A stretch of 39,432 bases of DNA from assembly GCA_011800805.1 (NCBI GenBank), contig MPNW01000099.1, forward strand, positions 78,900-118,331, written 5' to 3'. The notes beneath the pieces were generated by a model. That model was given only the letters and a program-made list of their open reading frames with translations, made no database searches and had not been told where the DNA came from. Made by a program: the position numbers and the translations under genes. The stretch is from Hirudo medicinalis (Eukaryota; Annelida; Clitellata; Hirudinida; Hirudinidae). Shown here piece by piece: positions 20,371-33,300 of the stretch. How positions within the stretch are numbered: the stretch's first letter is position 1; each line of letters starts with the position of its first letter.

Positions 20371-23300
20371 ATGGATGATGGAATATTGTTGGCTCCTTAT
20401 CCGGTCGTAAACTACAATCCTTTTGCCGCAGCTCCTCAGGGTCAAGTTGTGTTTCAATCGTCTAACGTAAATGGAGCTACAAATGTTGTCAGCCCAACAC
20501 TTACAACATCAGCAACAACAAGCACACCAGTGGAAGATAAAGCAACCTTAGAGCTAAAGACTCAGAAATTCAAAGATAGATACCAAGAAAAAGAAGAACA
20601 GAAAGCGATAGCAGCAGAGGAGGTAGATTTCATCAAGCACGGACAAACGTGTCTATTGGCCCTAGGAGCTACTTTTACTTTTCTGGCTCTGGCAGCTGCC
20701 GTGGTGGCCTTTGGAACACCAGAGTGGAGAGTTTATGATGTGAACGAACAGAAGGTGAAATTATTTCTCGAAACTCATCCACATCTCGACATCTGCACCA
20801 CTAATACCAGGGAAACCACATGCCAATTTTTCTCTCAACGAGTCAGAGGCCTCTTCGCGACATGTTATTCAAACGGACTCAGTAAGACTTATTTTCAGTA
20901 CATTATACTATTTCTCTAATTATATATTTCTATTACTGATAATCATCAATAATTATAATTAATAATTTAATACATTAATCACTGTATTGAATGAAACAAG
21001 GCGTCAAAAGGGATATTTATAAAAATATATTTCATGACAAAATTAATAGCATATTTTACGGCTTATTTCTAACATAAATAGGTTCAAACAAATTTTAAAA
21101 ACATCAATGCAAACATCTCGTCAATCTATTCATCATCCCAATCATCATCAAAATCAGAAAACAGCAATGTACTTCAAGCGATATTTGTCATGGTATCACA
21201 AAAAGATGAGTTACTCATCCATAATTACCACTTTGCAGTACTTCCTAAGGCCTACCCAAATGCACTGACTTTACCCTGGGTCAACGGTTGGAATTGTGTC
21301 TGGGAACAAAAGTACAACCTCCAAATAACACCCATTACTGTTGAAGCCAACTGTGCAAACGATCCAAGTCAGAAAAATGGACAGGCCATGGTTGATACGA
21401 ACACGAGTGAGATATTAGATCTTTTCACTCTTTTGAATTTTATGAATTAATGTTTAAACATAACACAACTTATATAACATTAATTTATAGTGGTTTAAGT
21501 AGACTAATGTCTGTGTGATAAACCACTCCTTTTTTATTCTATATCCGAATTTCGATAGCCTTATTTTAAATAGTTCCGCCGAATCTGAATATATTGTCTC
21601 GTCATCAAGCTTGTACCACGGATTAACTACTCTCGTGCTGAAGTAGTGATTCTTCAGAGCACCCGTTGCCTTTCTGTATAATTTACCTCCATGCCCTCTT
21701 GTGGAACTGCTTTTGGTGGCCTCAAAGAAATGTTCAGGTGGTAAATCTTCTCTTCCTGTTAATATCTTGAACGTTTTTATGAGATTACCTCTGCTTCCCT
21801 TTATTTCTAAGTTTGTTATTTCGCACCTTCTTTATCTCTCCTTACAACTTACATTTCCTAGACCCTTAATCATCCTTGTTGCTCTTCTCTGCACCCTTTC
21901 CAAGGTTTCAATATCCTTCTTTAAGTGGGGATTCCATATTTGTATGCAGAACTCCAGATGGGGTCTCACCAATGCTTTATACAGCCTTAATATGATATTT
22001 TTCTCCCTGCTGAGCACTTTCCTCTTTATAATCCCTAACACCCTGTTTGCTCCCTTAGCAGCTTCTGCGCATTGTATCGTTGATCTTCCACTCTTGTCTT
22101 GTCATAATCACTCCCAGATCTCTTTTTTGTTCTGACTGGTTTAACATTTGTCCCCCGAATTCATATTCTACCACCCTATTCCTATTTCTCATATGCATGA
22201 CTGAGCACTTGTTTCACGTGTTTCTTGTTTCGACAGGTTATAGGTGAGAAATTGATGTTATTTATGTGTTAACGTCCATCTTTAATATAATTAAATTTTA
22301 ATATTAATATAACTTATTTAAAATTAATGTGAACAATATTTGAAGATACCATGAGAGCACAATGGCTGGCGTTCGCAGCCGCCATCATTTGCCTCGCTTT
22401 GGGATTCATCTTTACCCTGGTTTCCAGCACACAATTTAGAGTTGGTGGATCCATGTGCTCAGGAGTTCTTCTGCTCTTTGCAGGTGGAAAAACGCTTTAT
22501 TTTTTTTTTCTTATTAAATCATAGCAATCTTTCAATAAATCCTGATTACTTAAATTCTACAAATAATTGATCCCACTTAACCTTTTATTTCTTACTTAAG
22601 TAGTAAATTTAAAAAAAATTAAATTAAAATAATTTAAAATTAATAAATTAATTTAAATAAATTTTATAAAAATATCAAGCAATCCTACTTCTCATTGGAA
22701 TGGCACTTTTCCATGCTTACACCTACATGGAGGAGGAAACTCTAAGATGTCCCCCTTTTTATGCCACCATGAAGAAAGACATTTTTTCTGTTAGTTGAGC
22801 TGCATTGATTTCGACGATATGTTTTCAATAATTTGTTAATATCCACAGGTATATACAGCAATACTTCCGTGTACTTTGGATTCTCCTTCTACCTCGGATG
22901 GTCCAGTTTTGCCATGGCGGTATTAGGCTGCGCTTTTATTTTTGTTGTCGCGTGTATAAGACGAACAGCTCAAGCTCAAATTGATAAAGCCATGTACCGC
23001 ATAACTCAAATCACCAAGGAAGAGAGGACTGAAAAGAAATTTGAAGAAATGGAAGCCAAGAAGAGAAGAAAGGAGATGGAAAAGCAGATGAAGTTGGAGG
23101 CCAAACTGAGAACTCAGGCTCCGAAATTTTCAACTCCGTTAAATAACGGAGGTATTCTGGCTGTGTTCAGTAACATGAGGAAGAGAAGGGCAAGACGAGT
23201 CAGTGATAGTGAGATTGATTTAGAAATAAATTCCCTCAAGAAGGAAAAACAGGAAAGATTGAGGCGACTGAGAAACGAGGCAGAAGACGAAATAGAACTG

Positions 23301-23672
23301 GAGAGCAGCAAGATCAAAGCACGCAAAGACAAACAGCTCAAGGAACTCAAAAAAGCTCAGCAAGACTTGGAAGAAATGGAAACGAGGATCAGAATTTTAG
23401 AGAGATCGAAAAAACAAAAGCAAAAGAGTAGGAAAGTGGATGACTCTTCGTCAGATAGTGACGGTGATATGGAGGTGAGAAAGAATCGACGTCCGAAGAA
23501 ACGCTGCAGAAGCGTTGACAGTTTCAACAGTTCGGTTGGAGAAAATTGGTTCAGAATTGATCGCAAATGTGGCAGAGTGGTAGGCCCCACCGAATTCCGT
23601 CAGCAAAGTTGTTGTGATCCTTATACCCTCCATTTGCCAACTGGATTCAATCCTCCTCCGTATTATCCTTGA
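20371..23672 (+). CDS. Claudin/PMP22-like four-pass membrane protein with long charged coiled-coil tail
   Basis: Exons are 20371-20881, 21239-21406, 22346-22483, 22680-22789 and 22849-23672. Introns 1-3 are in phase; intron 4 is off by one base (see findings). The ~80-residue N-terminal cytoplasmic part is Ser/Thr-rich, then helical (EEQKAIAAEEVDFIKHG). Membrane segments are CLLALGATFTFLALAAAVVA, WLAFAAAIICLALGFIFTLV, GVLLLFAGAILLLIGMALFH and FYLGWSSFAMAVLGCAFIFV. The first extracellular loop has GTPEW and RGLFATCY, resembling the claudin W-GLW-C-C signature but with Phe for Trp and extra cysteines. The C-terminal ~240 residues are Lys/Arg/Glu-rich with heptads, and end in a proline/tyrosine motif (PPPYYP). 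By family this suggests a cell-junction or membrane-organising role; that is inference. Confidence 0.75.
21480..22240 (-). pseudogene. L2/CR1-type reverse transcriptase 3' fragment, antisense in an intron
   Basis: On the minus strand the sequence reads VLGIIKRKVLSREKNIILRL, YKALVRPHLEFCIQIWNPHL and LERVQRRATRMIKGLG, then after a frame break NLIKTFKILTGREDLPPEHF and STRVVNPWYKLDDETIYSDS. These are the conserved blocks after the catalytic core in L2/CR1/Rex1-group elements. Stops and shifts make it inactive. It fills most of intron 2 of the claudin-like gene in the opposite orientation, so it entered after the intron existed. Confidence 0.85.
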
Positions 23673-24579
23673 ATCCCAAAATGCAATTATCTGGATTTGT
23701 CCTTTGATTCATTTTTCAAACAATAATTTTATGACGTAGCGATTCAAGTATTGAGTTAATGAGATATTTAAATTGATTTTTCGTGTCTAACTCTTTTTTT
23801 TTAAACTAGACTTAAGATGAATAACATGCCTATTTTAATATTGAGACCGATCACGAATTTGTACCACATGTTTTACTTCATTACGGTTGGTTCTCTTGAT
23901 TATGGTTCTCTTTTGCTTGTCGCAAAATTCATCTGGAACAAATTATTGCTATGTATTTAAATTCAGCAGAGTTCTGAAATAATTTCACAAATCATTGTTT
24001 TTATTTCGAAGTTCAGACAAGTAATTTATTTGAGGGTTTCACAAATATTTTATAAAAAGAAAACCATTAATGTTATTTATATAATTGACGAACATAAAGG
24101 ATGTCAAAATTGTCCGACAACATCGTAAGATAATTTTTCAGAAAAGTCTTGAGCACCTGACATGGCTCAACTCATTGTCGCTAACGTTGAAGGGGTTGCA
24201 ATAATCTTGTCTGGGTGTGACGAAAGGAACATGTTTATTCAAAAGCAACTTGATGGCAATAATACCTCAAGAAGTATTAACAATTGTGGACGCGATCCCA
24301 GTGCCAGTGAAGAGGCAGGCTTAAGTCTAACTAAGCAATGTTTGTTGATTCGGACCTTTTGAAATTTAATGAGGAGTTTAGACTTCTCATGATATTTAAA
24401 AGGGATTGTAAAAACATTAAACGTTATACTATAATCGCACTTTTAGTTAACTAAAGAATATAAGATTACTTGCTTGTGCTTGAGAGTACAATTTTATTTT
24501 TGAATTAAAGTTTAACATGTCAATTTTGGACTGATTATTATAATACTTTTTTCAATTGAAAACATCGTCATTGCCAATC
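23673..24579. other. 3' untranslated and intergenic sequence
   Basis: AT-rich downstream sequence of the claudin-like gene. No further gene or repeat structure was seen; a 66-codon frame at 24162 has no recognisable pattern. Confidence 0.35.
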
Positions 24580-25649
24580 TTGGGCAGGGATCCCTTGCCG
24601 TTCGCAGCAGCGAAATGGGACACCATTTGCAGCGAAGAAATATTTTGACGTGGAATTTCACTGCAGTGGCCATACTGGTTAAGGGCGCTGCTAGATGGAT
24701 CTGTTTGAATACCAGAGGTTACCCTTAGGAGTCAAGTGCGCCCGTAGAAGGGAGTGAAGATGACAAAGTCACTTGAGACAATTACAAAGAGATGCTTTCA
24801 TATGAGGAAGATGTGAGTGAGGATGACATGGTCGATTGGGACAAGTTCAAAGAGATACACTTTGATGTACTTTCATATGAGGAAGATGAGCCTCGAGACA
24901 TGAACAAGAATGACACGAGAGTTGAAGGGGAATTAAGTTAATACAATTAACCAATGTCAGCCTGGGATGTCATGTATGAGGCTTTACATGCATTTCAAGA
25001 ACTGAGTGATACTGACATGACGACAGAGTTGGATATGGTCGCTGTCAGTTCGGTGAATATCAGTTTTCAGGAAGCAGCGGATTACATGGTAACAGAATCA
25101 GAGCGCTACGCATCTTGTTTGGACGATGTAATCGTAGCTGGTTCAACGCTAGATGAACATAATCGTAATGTTCATACCCTCTTTGAGAGGATTTCTGAAA
25201 ACGAGTTTCACTTGAGAAATGTTTCGTGAAAGTTTGGAGAAGTGTTTCGTGAATAAGACATTCAGAGTATGGGACACTGGTTAGTTCAAAGAGCAAGTCC
25301 CAAAAAGGATACAATCATGGAATTGCACAAAGAATCAAAAGCGCAAAAATCATTCTTAGGATTGATTAAAACTTGTTCATCATTTGAGCCAATCTGAGAC
25401 GACTGAAGACATGGGAAAACGTCGTTGTAAGTTTGGAACAGGATGCGCTAGCAGTTAAGGGCGGTGTCATTCGAAGCCCTCGGAACTTCCCTAGCAAAGA
25501 CCGAGACCCACTTTTCACGGGAACCAAAGCAATTTTTCTGTTGGTGAAGGGCGGAAAGGGGGATACCAAATTATACGGAGAGAGGTGGAACTACTGGTCC
25601 TGATTGAAGCTTTGGAGAGAAAGAGAATCCAAAGACAAAGAAAAGTAGG

Positions 25650-25994
25650 GTGATGAGACCAAAGAAGGTCAAAGTGGCATGGCCACCTACAGACCTTCAG
25701 CTTTTCCTGAAGGAGGGAAGAGGGCTAGATAGAAAAAAAGAAGATCTAGTGAATAAAGGAGATGGAAGAAGAGGACCATCAATGAAGTACGAAGAATTTC
25801 ATCTGGTGTATGACGAGGATCTTCAGCTTTGCCTGAAGAAGGGAATGTTTATATGGAAGGTCAGACACGGGGATCTAGTGAACAAAGAAGATGGAGGAAG
25901 CCGACGATCAAAGGATCACAAAATTGAGTGGAGAATTCTTCATTTGGAGAATATTGAAAGAATAGAGTTAGATGAAGCAGACAGGTTTCATTGA
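25650..25994 (+). pseudogene. Charged ORF with internal duplication in the Gypsy remnant
   Basis: An open frame of 114 codons between the RT fragment and the polypurine tract. Two imperfect copies of one block occur: DLQLFLKEGRGLDRKKEDLV and, about 46 residues later, DLQLCLKKGMF...HGDLVNKEDG. It is rich in Lys, Asp and Glu. No integrase or env motif is visible. It may be decayed retroelement sequence with a tandem duplication. Confidence 0.4.
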
Positions 25995-26180
25995 ACTGAA
26001 CTTGAAACCATAAAGTTTGGCAAAGGAAGATGTTATTTGCAGGAGACCAATAATGAGGCTTTCATTATGGAATTATTGGCAGCAATTCTTATAATTCTCC
26101 AACAGAGATTTTATGCGGACCATTCGAGAGCCAACCAAAAGAGTGTGTGAGGTATAAAACTTACGTTTTGAAAGGGGGGT

Positions 26181-26655
26181 TGTTGTGATATTATTAATTA
26201 TCGGATTTAATTAATAATAATTAATAATACACCAACACCCTAATATTGAGACACCCCAGGATATAATAGAAACATTAAAGATTTTGACAAGGTTTATAAA
26301 TCTTAAGCTAGCCTGTCTTTAGAGGCTATCAAACGCATCTCATCAAAGATATAACATAGATATCAATTATGTTACATTATGGGCAACAGTAATTGTACTA
26401 CTTCGCAATATGGAGAACGATTATTTTTGGCTAGCGTCCAATTAGCCTAATGAGGAGAAATTTATAGAGGAGTTTAGTACGACTCCACAAAATGTGGTTA
26501 TTAGAACAAAATGAGCTAATTTTGCTCACTTTGTTACACAGAAAAATTTCTTTTTCTTAGATACTGGAAACAAATGTGAAATGTAAGTTAATCATCGATT
26601 GGTCTTTAGTAGAATGGTGAATATTGTGTTGATATTAATACAGATTTTTGTAACA
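26181..26655 (+). repeat. Putative 3' LTR of the Gypsy remnant
   Basis: It begins TGTTGTGATA right after the polypurine tract. The proposed end is AACA, complementary to the start TGTT. Only one copy is present in the window, so the end cannot be verified by comparison. Confidence 0.4.
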
Positions 26656-26730
26656 CCTTTAATAAGTATTGAGGAACTTTGTAAATATGTTTTTGAATCT
26701 ATCTATAAATTATTCATTTAAATAACTAGC

Positions 26731-26812
26731 TCACACGCACGCTGGTTTTTCCGAGTCAACTTTTAATTTAACAGGCATGGGTTCTTCTGGTCTGAGATCC
26801 TTCGGCCGGATA
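26731..26812 (-). CDS. Possible terminal exon of an unknown gene
   Basis: On the minus strand an acceptor-like tccacttcag is followed by HIRPKDLRPEEPMPVKLKVD and SEKPACV, then TGA. The segment looks coding, being hydrophilic with ordered charge, but no upstream exon was identified. It could also be part of a 75-codon continuous frame to 26958. Confidence 0.25.
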
Positions 26813-27340
26813 TGGCTGAAGTGGAATTGAAGGCTGTTGCGTGTGTTTGCGAACAATTGACGAATTTTTGTAGCAAATAGAAAATTTTGCGTTCTTAAGA
26901 ATACAAAATTCACTTGAATCCTTGCAAAAGAAATGACAAAATATCGCCTCAATTTCATTTTTAAAGTCTATTAAACATTAGAATTTAATTGTTGGTGATA
27001 AAGCTTCGGACCAAGGCATAATTAAAGTAACTTGTTCTTGAAAGTGTCACATTGATTTCTCGTCTGGCCTATAAACACAGGACTTTTTACTTGCTATGAG
27101 TTATAACATCAAAGTGGAAAGTCTAGTTTATAATTTTGTAAAATTGTACCTCCTATATTATTATATTATTATATTAGTGAGGTTATTCAAGATTAAAATT
27201 TTGTGCTAATTACCTTGGACCAAACTTCTGAAACCATCTTGAATACATTCCATTCCATGTGCCATAAAATTAAAACATTTGGATAAATGTTATTGGGAAA
27301 ATATTGGTACTCAAGACCAAAGTATTGATGCTACAGTTCA

Positions 27341-30300
27341 ATGGAAAATAAATCTAGAATATCCTCAATGTCAAATGATTCAGAATTAGTTTGTGGAACT
27401 GGAAACATAACCTCAAATCAGATGGCACGTAATAATGACATCAATGCATTAGACAAAAATGAAGCAAGTTGGAAAGATAGGTGTGCAGAACTCGAGAAGC
27501 AACTTTTAGACTTTGATGCTAGGACTGGTAGATTGAGGGAACTTCTTCATGAAAAGGTAAGTATGGTTTCTCATTTTGGTTCTTATTTGAAGTCTCCAAC
27601 ATTCTTGCTTTTCTTATCATCATTTTCCTTTAAATGGATCTAAAGTATTTTGTAATCATAGATAATTGGTTTGAATTTTGATTAACTTTGTCTGAGCAAA
27701 ATTTCAAAAAGACTTTTTCATTTAATTAAGAAACATCAAAAAACCAAAGATTATTATGCTGATGGCCAAGCTCCATTAGCTATAGAATTAATTAATTAAT
27801 TATCGTTGATTTATTCTTGCATGGATACCTAAATAAGCCTTATCTCAATATTGAGAAATTTTCCTTCACTTATTGCCAAATTTCCATAATTATTTTATAT
27901 TCAAGAATGTTTACCTAGACACTGATGCTTGTCACATTACTAATATAAATAATATCACAAATTAAATAACAAATAATATTAATTGTTATCTTTTTATGTG
28001 ACAAACATTTAATGATTGTTAAGCCATTTTAGTACCACATTAACTTGAGTCTTATAATGTTTTCAGAAATAAATGAAAAAATAGATAAATGTCTTTGTTA
28101 GATTTTTATTTATTTAAGGTTGTAAATGGTTGAAATCATGCATAAGGATGTGATTTGTAAGACTGTTAGTCACATGCATGACTTTGGAAGGATTAAGCCA
28201 TGTTTATGGATCACCTCTTTGCAGGTGACAATAATATTTATCAGTCATTTGAAAGCACAAGACAAACCTTAAACATGCTTGTCTTTCATTTATTATATAT
28301 ATATTATAATGTTGCACCTTATGCATAACTGATGATGGACAAGAAGTGTCTCATAAGATGAAAATGTTTTATACTTGAAGCTTTGCACTTAGTACTTGCC
28401 TTGCACTTACTGGATATGACCAAGGTGTATCACCCTGGAAGGCAACCTTTATAGACAATTATTTAAGCACTTTTTTAACTTAAGGAAATTTCAAGTTTTG
28501 TTCAAAGGTTCAAATGAATTTTTGTTTAGCATGTCTAAGCTCATTTATTTGAAAGAGAAAGTCTTGAGAGAAACCTTGCACAATATGTTCATTATGTGAC
28601 CATTAGTGACCATTCATATGTGACCGCATACGTATCACATGTTGTATCACGCGATGAATATCACCATGATTCGATGAGAAATGATTTATAAAATTACATT
28701 TCTATTTCCTTAAAAGCATTCTTTCTTGTCTATTACTATTAATATCTTAGTTTGTCACTATTACTGTCGTGGAGATATAATCTGAGAACAGGAGCGCATT
28801 GTTCGTACCCCACAGTAGTCATAAACCATCAGACGGTGATCTGCGCCCAGCAGGTTTTTGGACCAAAGTAGAACGACAGAAGTTGTGTGATCATGAATCG
28901 TTTGCGAGAGCTCATTAGTCTGATCATTCTTTCAACTTCACTTTAATGAATCACGCAATTAATTGTCTTAAAAGTAAAGATTGATGGCAGTTACCGGTGA
29001 ATGGATGACATGGGAAATAGACTTTTAAATATTTAGAGAAAGAGTTTCCTTTTGAAAATCATCCTTCTTTATATCTACTTCTCGATAGCTCATTTGTTTA
29101 CCTCGGTTGTTGTGTTTATCGTTCCCTGCTAATTCAAGCACAAATAAAGGTATTAATTGTCATTTAAATATATTCATGTGCTTTTGTGAACAAAGAGTAT
29201 CGAGATTGAGGACCTCGATTGTTCCAGTCCAAACGATTCTTCAGCTGTCATCGCTTCTTTTCAACGGTCACAATGTTTTCACTTTGCTTTTTTCAGCTGT
29301 TGTTCATGGCGATGATGCTGGCAACCGTCACACAGCACTGATTTACTCAGATGATTTCAGATAATTATTACCCTAAGAAGCCTTACAATTCTTCTTCTCG
29401 TCACTTATAATGTATTACGCATTAGGGATGCAAAACAGGCCATAGAAATTGTCAATTATAAAATATCCGAAGAACATTACATTTGAAACTATTTGTATTA
29501 AGCTGCATACAACTGAAGGTAGAGCCCATATTGAATTGGGCACTCCTGGTGATGTTTTCCACCTGGAGTAAACGCAAAAGAGAAAGTTTAAGGCTTCCAA
29601 AGCGCATGCGCATACGATTTATTCTCCGTGCCAATTAAAAATTAATTAATTACGAAGTTATTAGACAGACAATCCAATGACCGAATCGGGATTTCTAGAT
29701 TGGGCTTAATTAAGCTTAATTGTGCTTAATTGTGAACCTCTTGGTAACAAGTAACAACCGCGGGAGTAAATGCACGAATAGCGTACGTTAAAAATAAGTT
29801 TTTTTTTATTTAACCTCCGAAGCCGTTTTAGAAGCTCACTTTGAAAGCTTTCGATTCAACGGAATTTTTGGTGCAACTTGACATTAAGAAATTGCTGCCT
29901 TTGTGAGTCTGTTTCCCTGTTCGAGTGGATCATTTGGAAACGATAGCTAGTCTCATTTCTCCAAATTCTCTCTTCTTTTGTTCTCCATGTTGTCATTCAC
30001 TCGTGAAATTATGATTGTTACGATAGATTTATTAGTGAAATACCTCATTTGACATACTTCATGTTGGAGCATAAATGTGTATTACATGGTGCTGGAGAAT
30101 GTGACCTAACACTGGCTGAGCATGGGGATCGTTTTGTGTTATTTCATGACACACATTCCACTCCTGCAGGAGTTTTTAAGTTAATCCAATTTACTCTGAG
30201 AGCCTCTTCCAGCTTGAACCATGAAGCAAGCATTTCTCAAACGGACGGATGGTTAGATGGACGGATGGACGGACGGATGATAGACGGAAGTTATTCCTAT

Positions 30301-33300
30301 TCAGAAATAATTCTCGGCTCATATTTCAGCTTCATGTCCTGCTGAATATTTCAGCAAGCATCGGAGAGATTAATAACGTCAGTCTCTTGGTGCTAGGATT
30401 ACACGCCGACGTCGCTATTGCGTGGCTTGAATGCACCGGCAAATATTAGCTAACGGTGTCTGGTGTTTGCACCGGTCTGAAAAGTTAATGCCTTCATTAG
30501 GATCGCATGTTCATTGTTTGTTTTTGATTCACCATAGCCATTTATAATGAGGCCTTCTCGTTTGCCCATTGTATATTTAGACCTTCATGCTCCTGTGAGA
30601 ATGAATGCATTACGCTGGAGAAATAATATCGAAAGATCGCTATTATTATTTTTTATTATTCCGTTGTTGTTATTGTTGTTGTTTTTTTTTTCAGAAACTC
30701 TGAAGAGGTTAGGGTTTCTTTCTAAAAAAAAAGCCACGAAACGATGTAATGCTTTAATGTGCGACGTTTTTAGGTCAATTTTTCTTGAAGATTTCGTTTG
30801 TGTCTTCTTCAAAAGGTTATTTAAGCTTTTTCCAGCACATTTATAAAAGGTCCGGTGGTGAAAAGTAGAAAAATGTCAGAAATTGTTTTTTTAAGGTGCC
30901 ATTCAATAATATTCCTTTCCACCTCACCTTTTGGAGATGTTCGTTTGCCAATCGAATGGGTTTCAACAATTCTATTTTTAAGGATTCCACAATAAAAATT
31001 TATTTATTTGTTTTTTTTTTCAAATGCTGCATATTTTCTTCTACATTCAGAGAACGTTTTATTTATTTTACACAGTTACAGGAGCAAGAGGGCAGAGTTC
31101 AAGAGGCCACGAGAAGGGCAGAGATTGCAGAAAAGGAGGTGAAGCTTTCATTTTCTGGCCTCTTCTTACAGTTCAATTATTTATTGTTTCCGTGCCTCTT
31201 ATTCGTCCGTGTCTCTTGTGTGTCCGTGAAACTGACGCATCCGTGGCACGCTATGCACTCCTACCTTCACCACCATCCACGTTGCTTTGGAAGTTACCGA
31301 GATGTTTATTTTGAGAATGTCTTGTGCGTTCTTGGCACTACTCCTCATTTATTTTGAATATCATTTGCATGTTATTCGAGATTATCCATTCATTCGTTCC
31401 TTGATATTTAACTTATTGCTTGTTGCCATTTGACCATTGATTGTTTGTGCAGACTTCGTCTACTGTGATAGTACTAAGTGTAATCTTATTCTTCTCAATA
31501 TCAGGCAATCTCCTTGTTTTTGCGAATAAAAGTTCCATTCTGTGTCGTGAGACTGATGGACGACGCTGTCATCGTTATCAGGCATGGTGTGCTTCAGTCT
31601 CATTGTTCAAGTCCAGCTTTTGCTCGTTCGGGCATTTATTTTCATGCTCACATGGCTCCATTTCGCCTCGATTGGACCTTGATTTACGCGGCTGCGTTGT
31701 TTACTTCCGATGTTTTGAGTTTTAAGTTACTCGCAAGTGAACGCAGTCACCTGCCAACAAATAGAGATACGCGCCACAGTCTTTCTCACCTGCAAGCTCA
31801 AGTGATGCAGAACGAGGAGAGATTGAAAAATATAATTGAGAATTATTTTTACTTTCTGCTAAGTTTGTCTTGTGATGTTAATGTTTATTTACGTTATGTT
31901 GTGTTATGTTGTGTTATGTTATGTTATGTTATGTTATGTTATGTTATGTTATGTTCGTTACGTTACGTTACGTTACGTTACGTTACGTTACGTTACGTTA
32001 CGTTACGTTACGTTGTGTTGTGTTGTGTTGTGTTGTGTTGTGTTATGTTATGTTATGTTATGTTATGTTACGTTACGTTATGTTATGTTATTAGTGATAT
32101 TTATGGATTCGGAGGTTCCAATGTTAGTTCATGTGGGAAGAGCAAAGCATCGCATGTTTTGGTTTTAAAGTGATAAACAATCCGTGTCTGACCTGGATTT
32201 GTGTTCATGACGTTCTTGTTCGAGTTTTTGTTTTCAAATTCACAAGTTACTGATAAATTTGATGAAATTTCTTTCTACAGTTGCTCACAAAAGTGTTGCA
32301 CGTTTCGATGAACATCTAAAAATACACCTTGTGAAATTATGCTTCGTTTATTTTAAATGTTTTTGTTCTTTTTTTATTCTCAATTTATGGACAGGCATCC
32401 CATTGAGTATTCAATGCGAATTTATTTTGCTTTTTAAACATTTCAAACAATTCCAAAGATCGTACCGAGCGGTGGTGGAAATATCTACTGGCGCAGAGCA
32501 TTAAATTATAATAATATTAATTTGATATTATATTATAATTATAGTATGAAATTCAACGACGAATTTTTATGAAAATGTTCCTTTGGAAGTCCTCAGTGAG
32601 TTTGATCTGATCAGCCACGCTGTTGTAGTTGTTTACCTCCTCCATAATGAGACCGGTGTGAAATTTTATGGACCGTGGAGCTAATTAATTATTAACCAAT
32701 CCACAGTTGAGGAGACTGCACGTTGGAACGACACCGCACGGCAACAACGACGTCAAACGGCTGAAGGACACCCCCGTGTTTGGACTGAACAGCCCATCCA
32801 GTCCAACAACCGACAAGGACGCCGTCATTGTTGATCTCAAAGTGAAGATAGAACAATACGTAAGACCTCCATCTTCTTGTGGAGTACTTTTACGTTCTTG
32901 TCAGTAAATGATACTGAAGTAATCAGCTCTTCAGGCCTCATGTTGAGATATTTATTTGTAGGTATTTTGCAGCAATTATTGTAATAGCGCCAATTATTAT
33001 GATTATTAGAGATATGTTAAATTATTTCCCTCTGAAATGTTTTGTCCATTGAACATTTCTCAAACGCTGATCTGAAATGTGGATCTGATTGTAATTAATT
33101 CGTGGATTGTACTAAGGTTTTTTTTTAAAATTATAAATATCATGTTCATCGTATGGCTAAACGAACCTCAAATAAATCAATGCAGAAATGAATTCAGCAC
33201 GATCTCTGTACCTTCATCTCTAAACTGAAAGAATTAAGACCTTAGGAGCGCTACAATACTAAGATAAATAATTCAAGATCGCGTTTGCTTAGTCGTTATT

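Larger units (their letters stand above)
24580..26655 (+). mobile_element. Ty3/Gypsy LTR retrotransposon remnant
   Basis: A GC-richer stretch with a clear Gypsy reverse transcriptase box at about 25108-25220: CLDDVIVAGSTLDEHNRNVH followed by TLFERISENEFHLR (the usual YLDD has Cys for Tyr). At 26169-26179 a polypurine tract (GAAAGGGGGG) is followed by TGTTGTGATA, the typical start of a Gypsy 3' LTR. A plausible LTR end is AACA at 26652-26655, giving 475 bp, but this end is uncertain. Most of pol is missing between the RT box and the tract, and no 5' LTR was found. It is inactive. Confidence 0.65.

Noticed and set aside
24162..24362. 66-codon plus-strand frame
   Set aside because: No conserved pattern or expression signal; likely chance.
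31514..32173. 219-codon plus-strand frame rich in CYVML
   Set aside because: Most of it is translation of the five-base repeat; only the short stretch near 31727-31855 fits a protein family.
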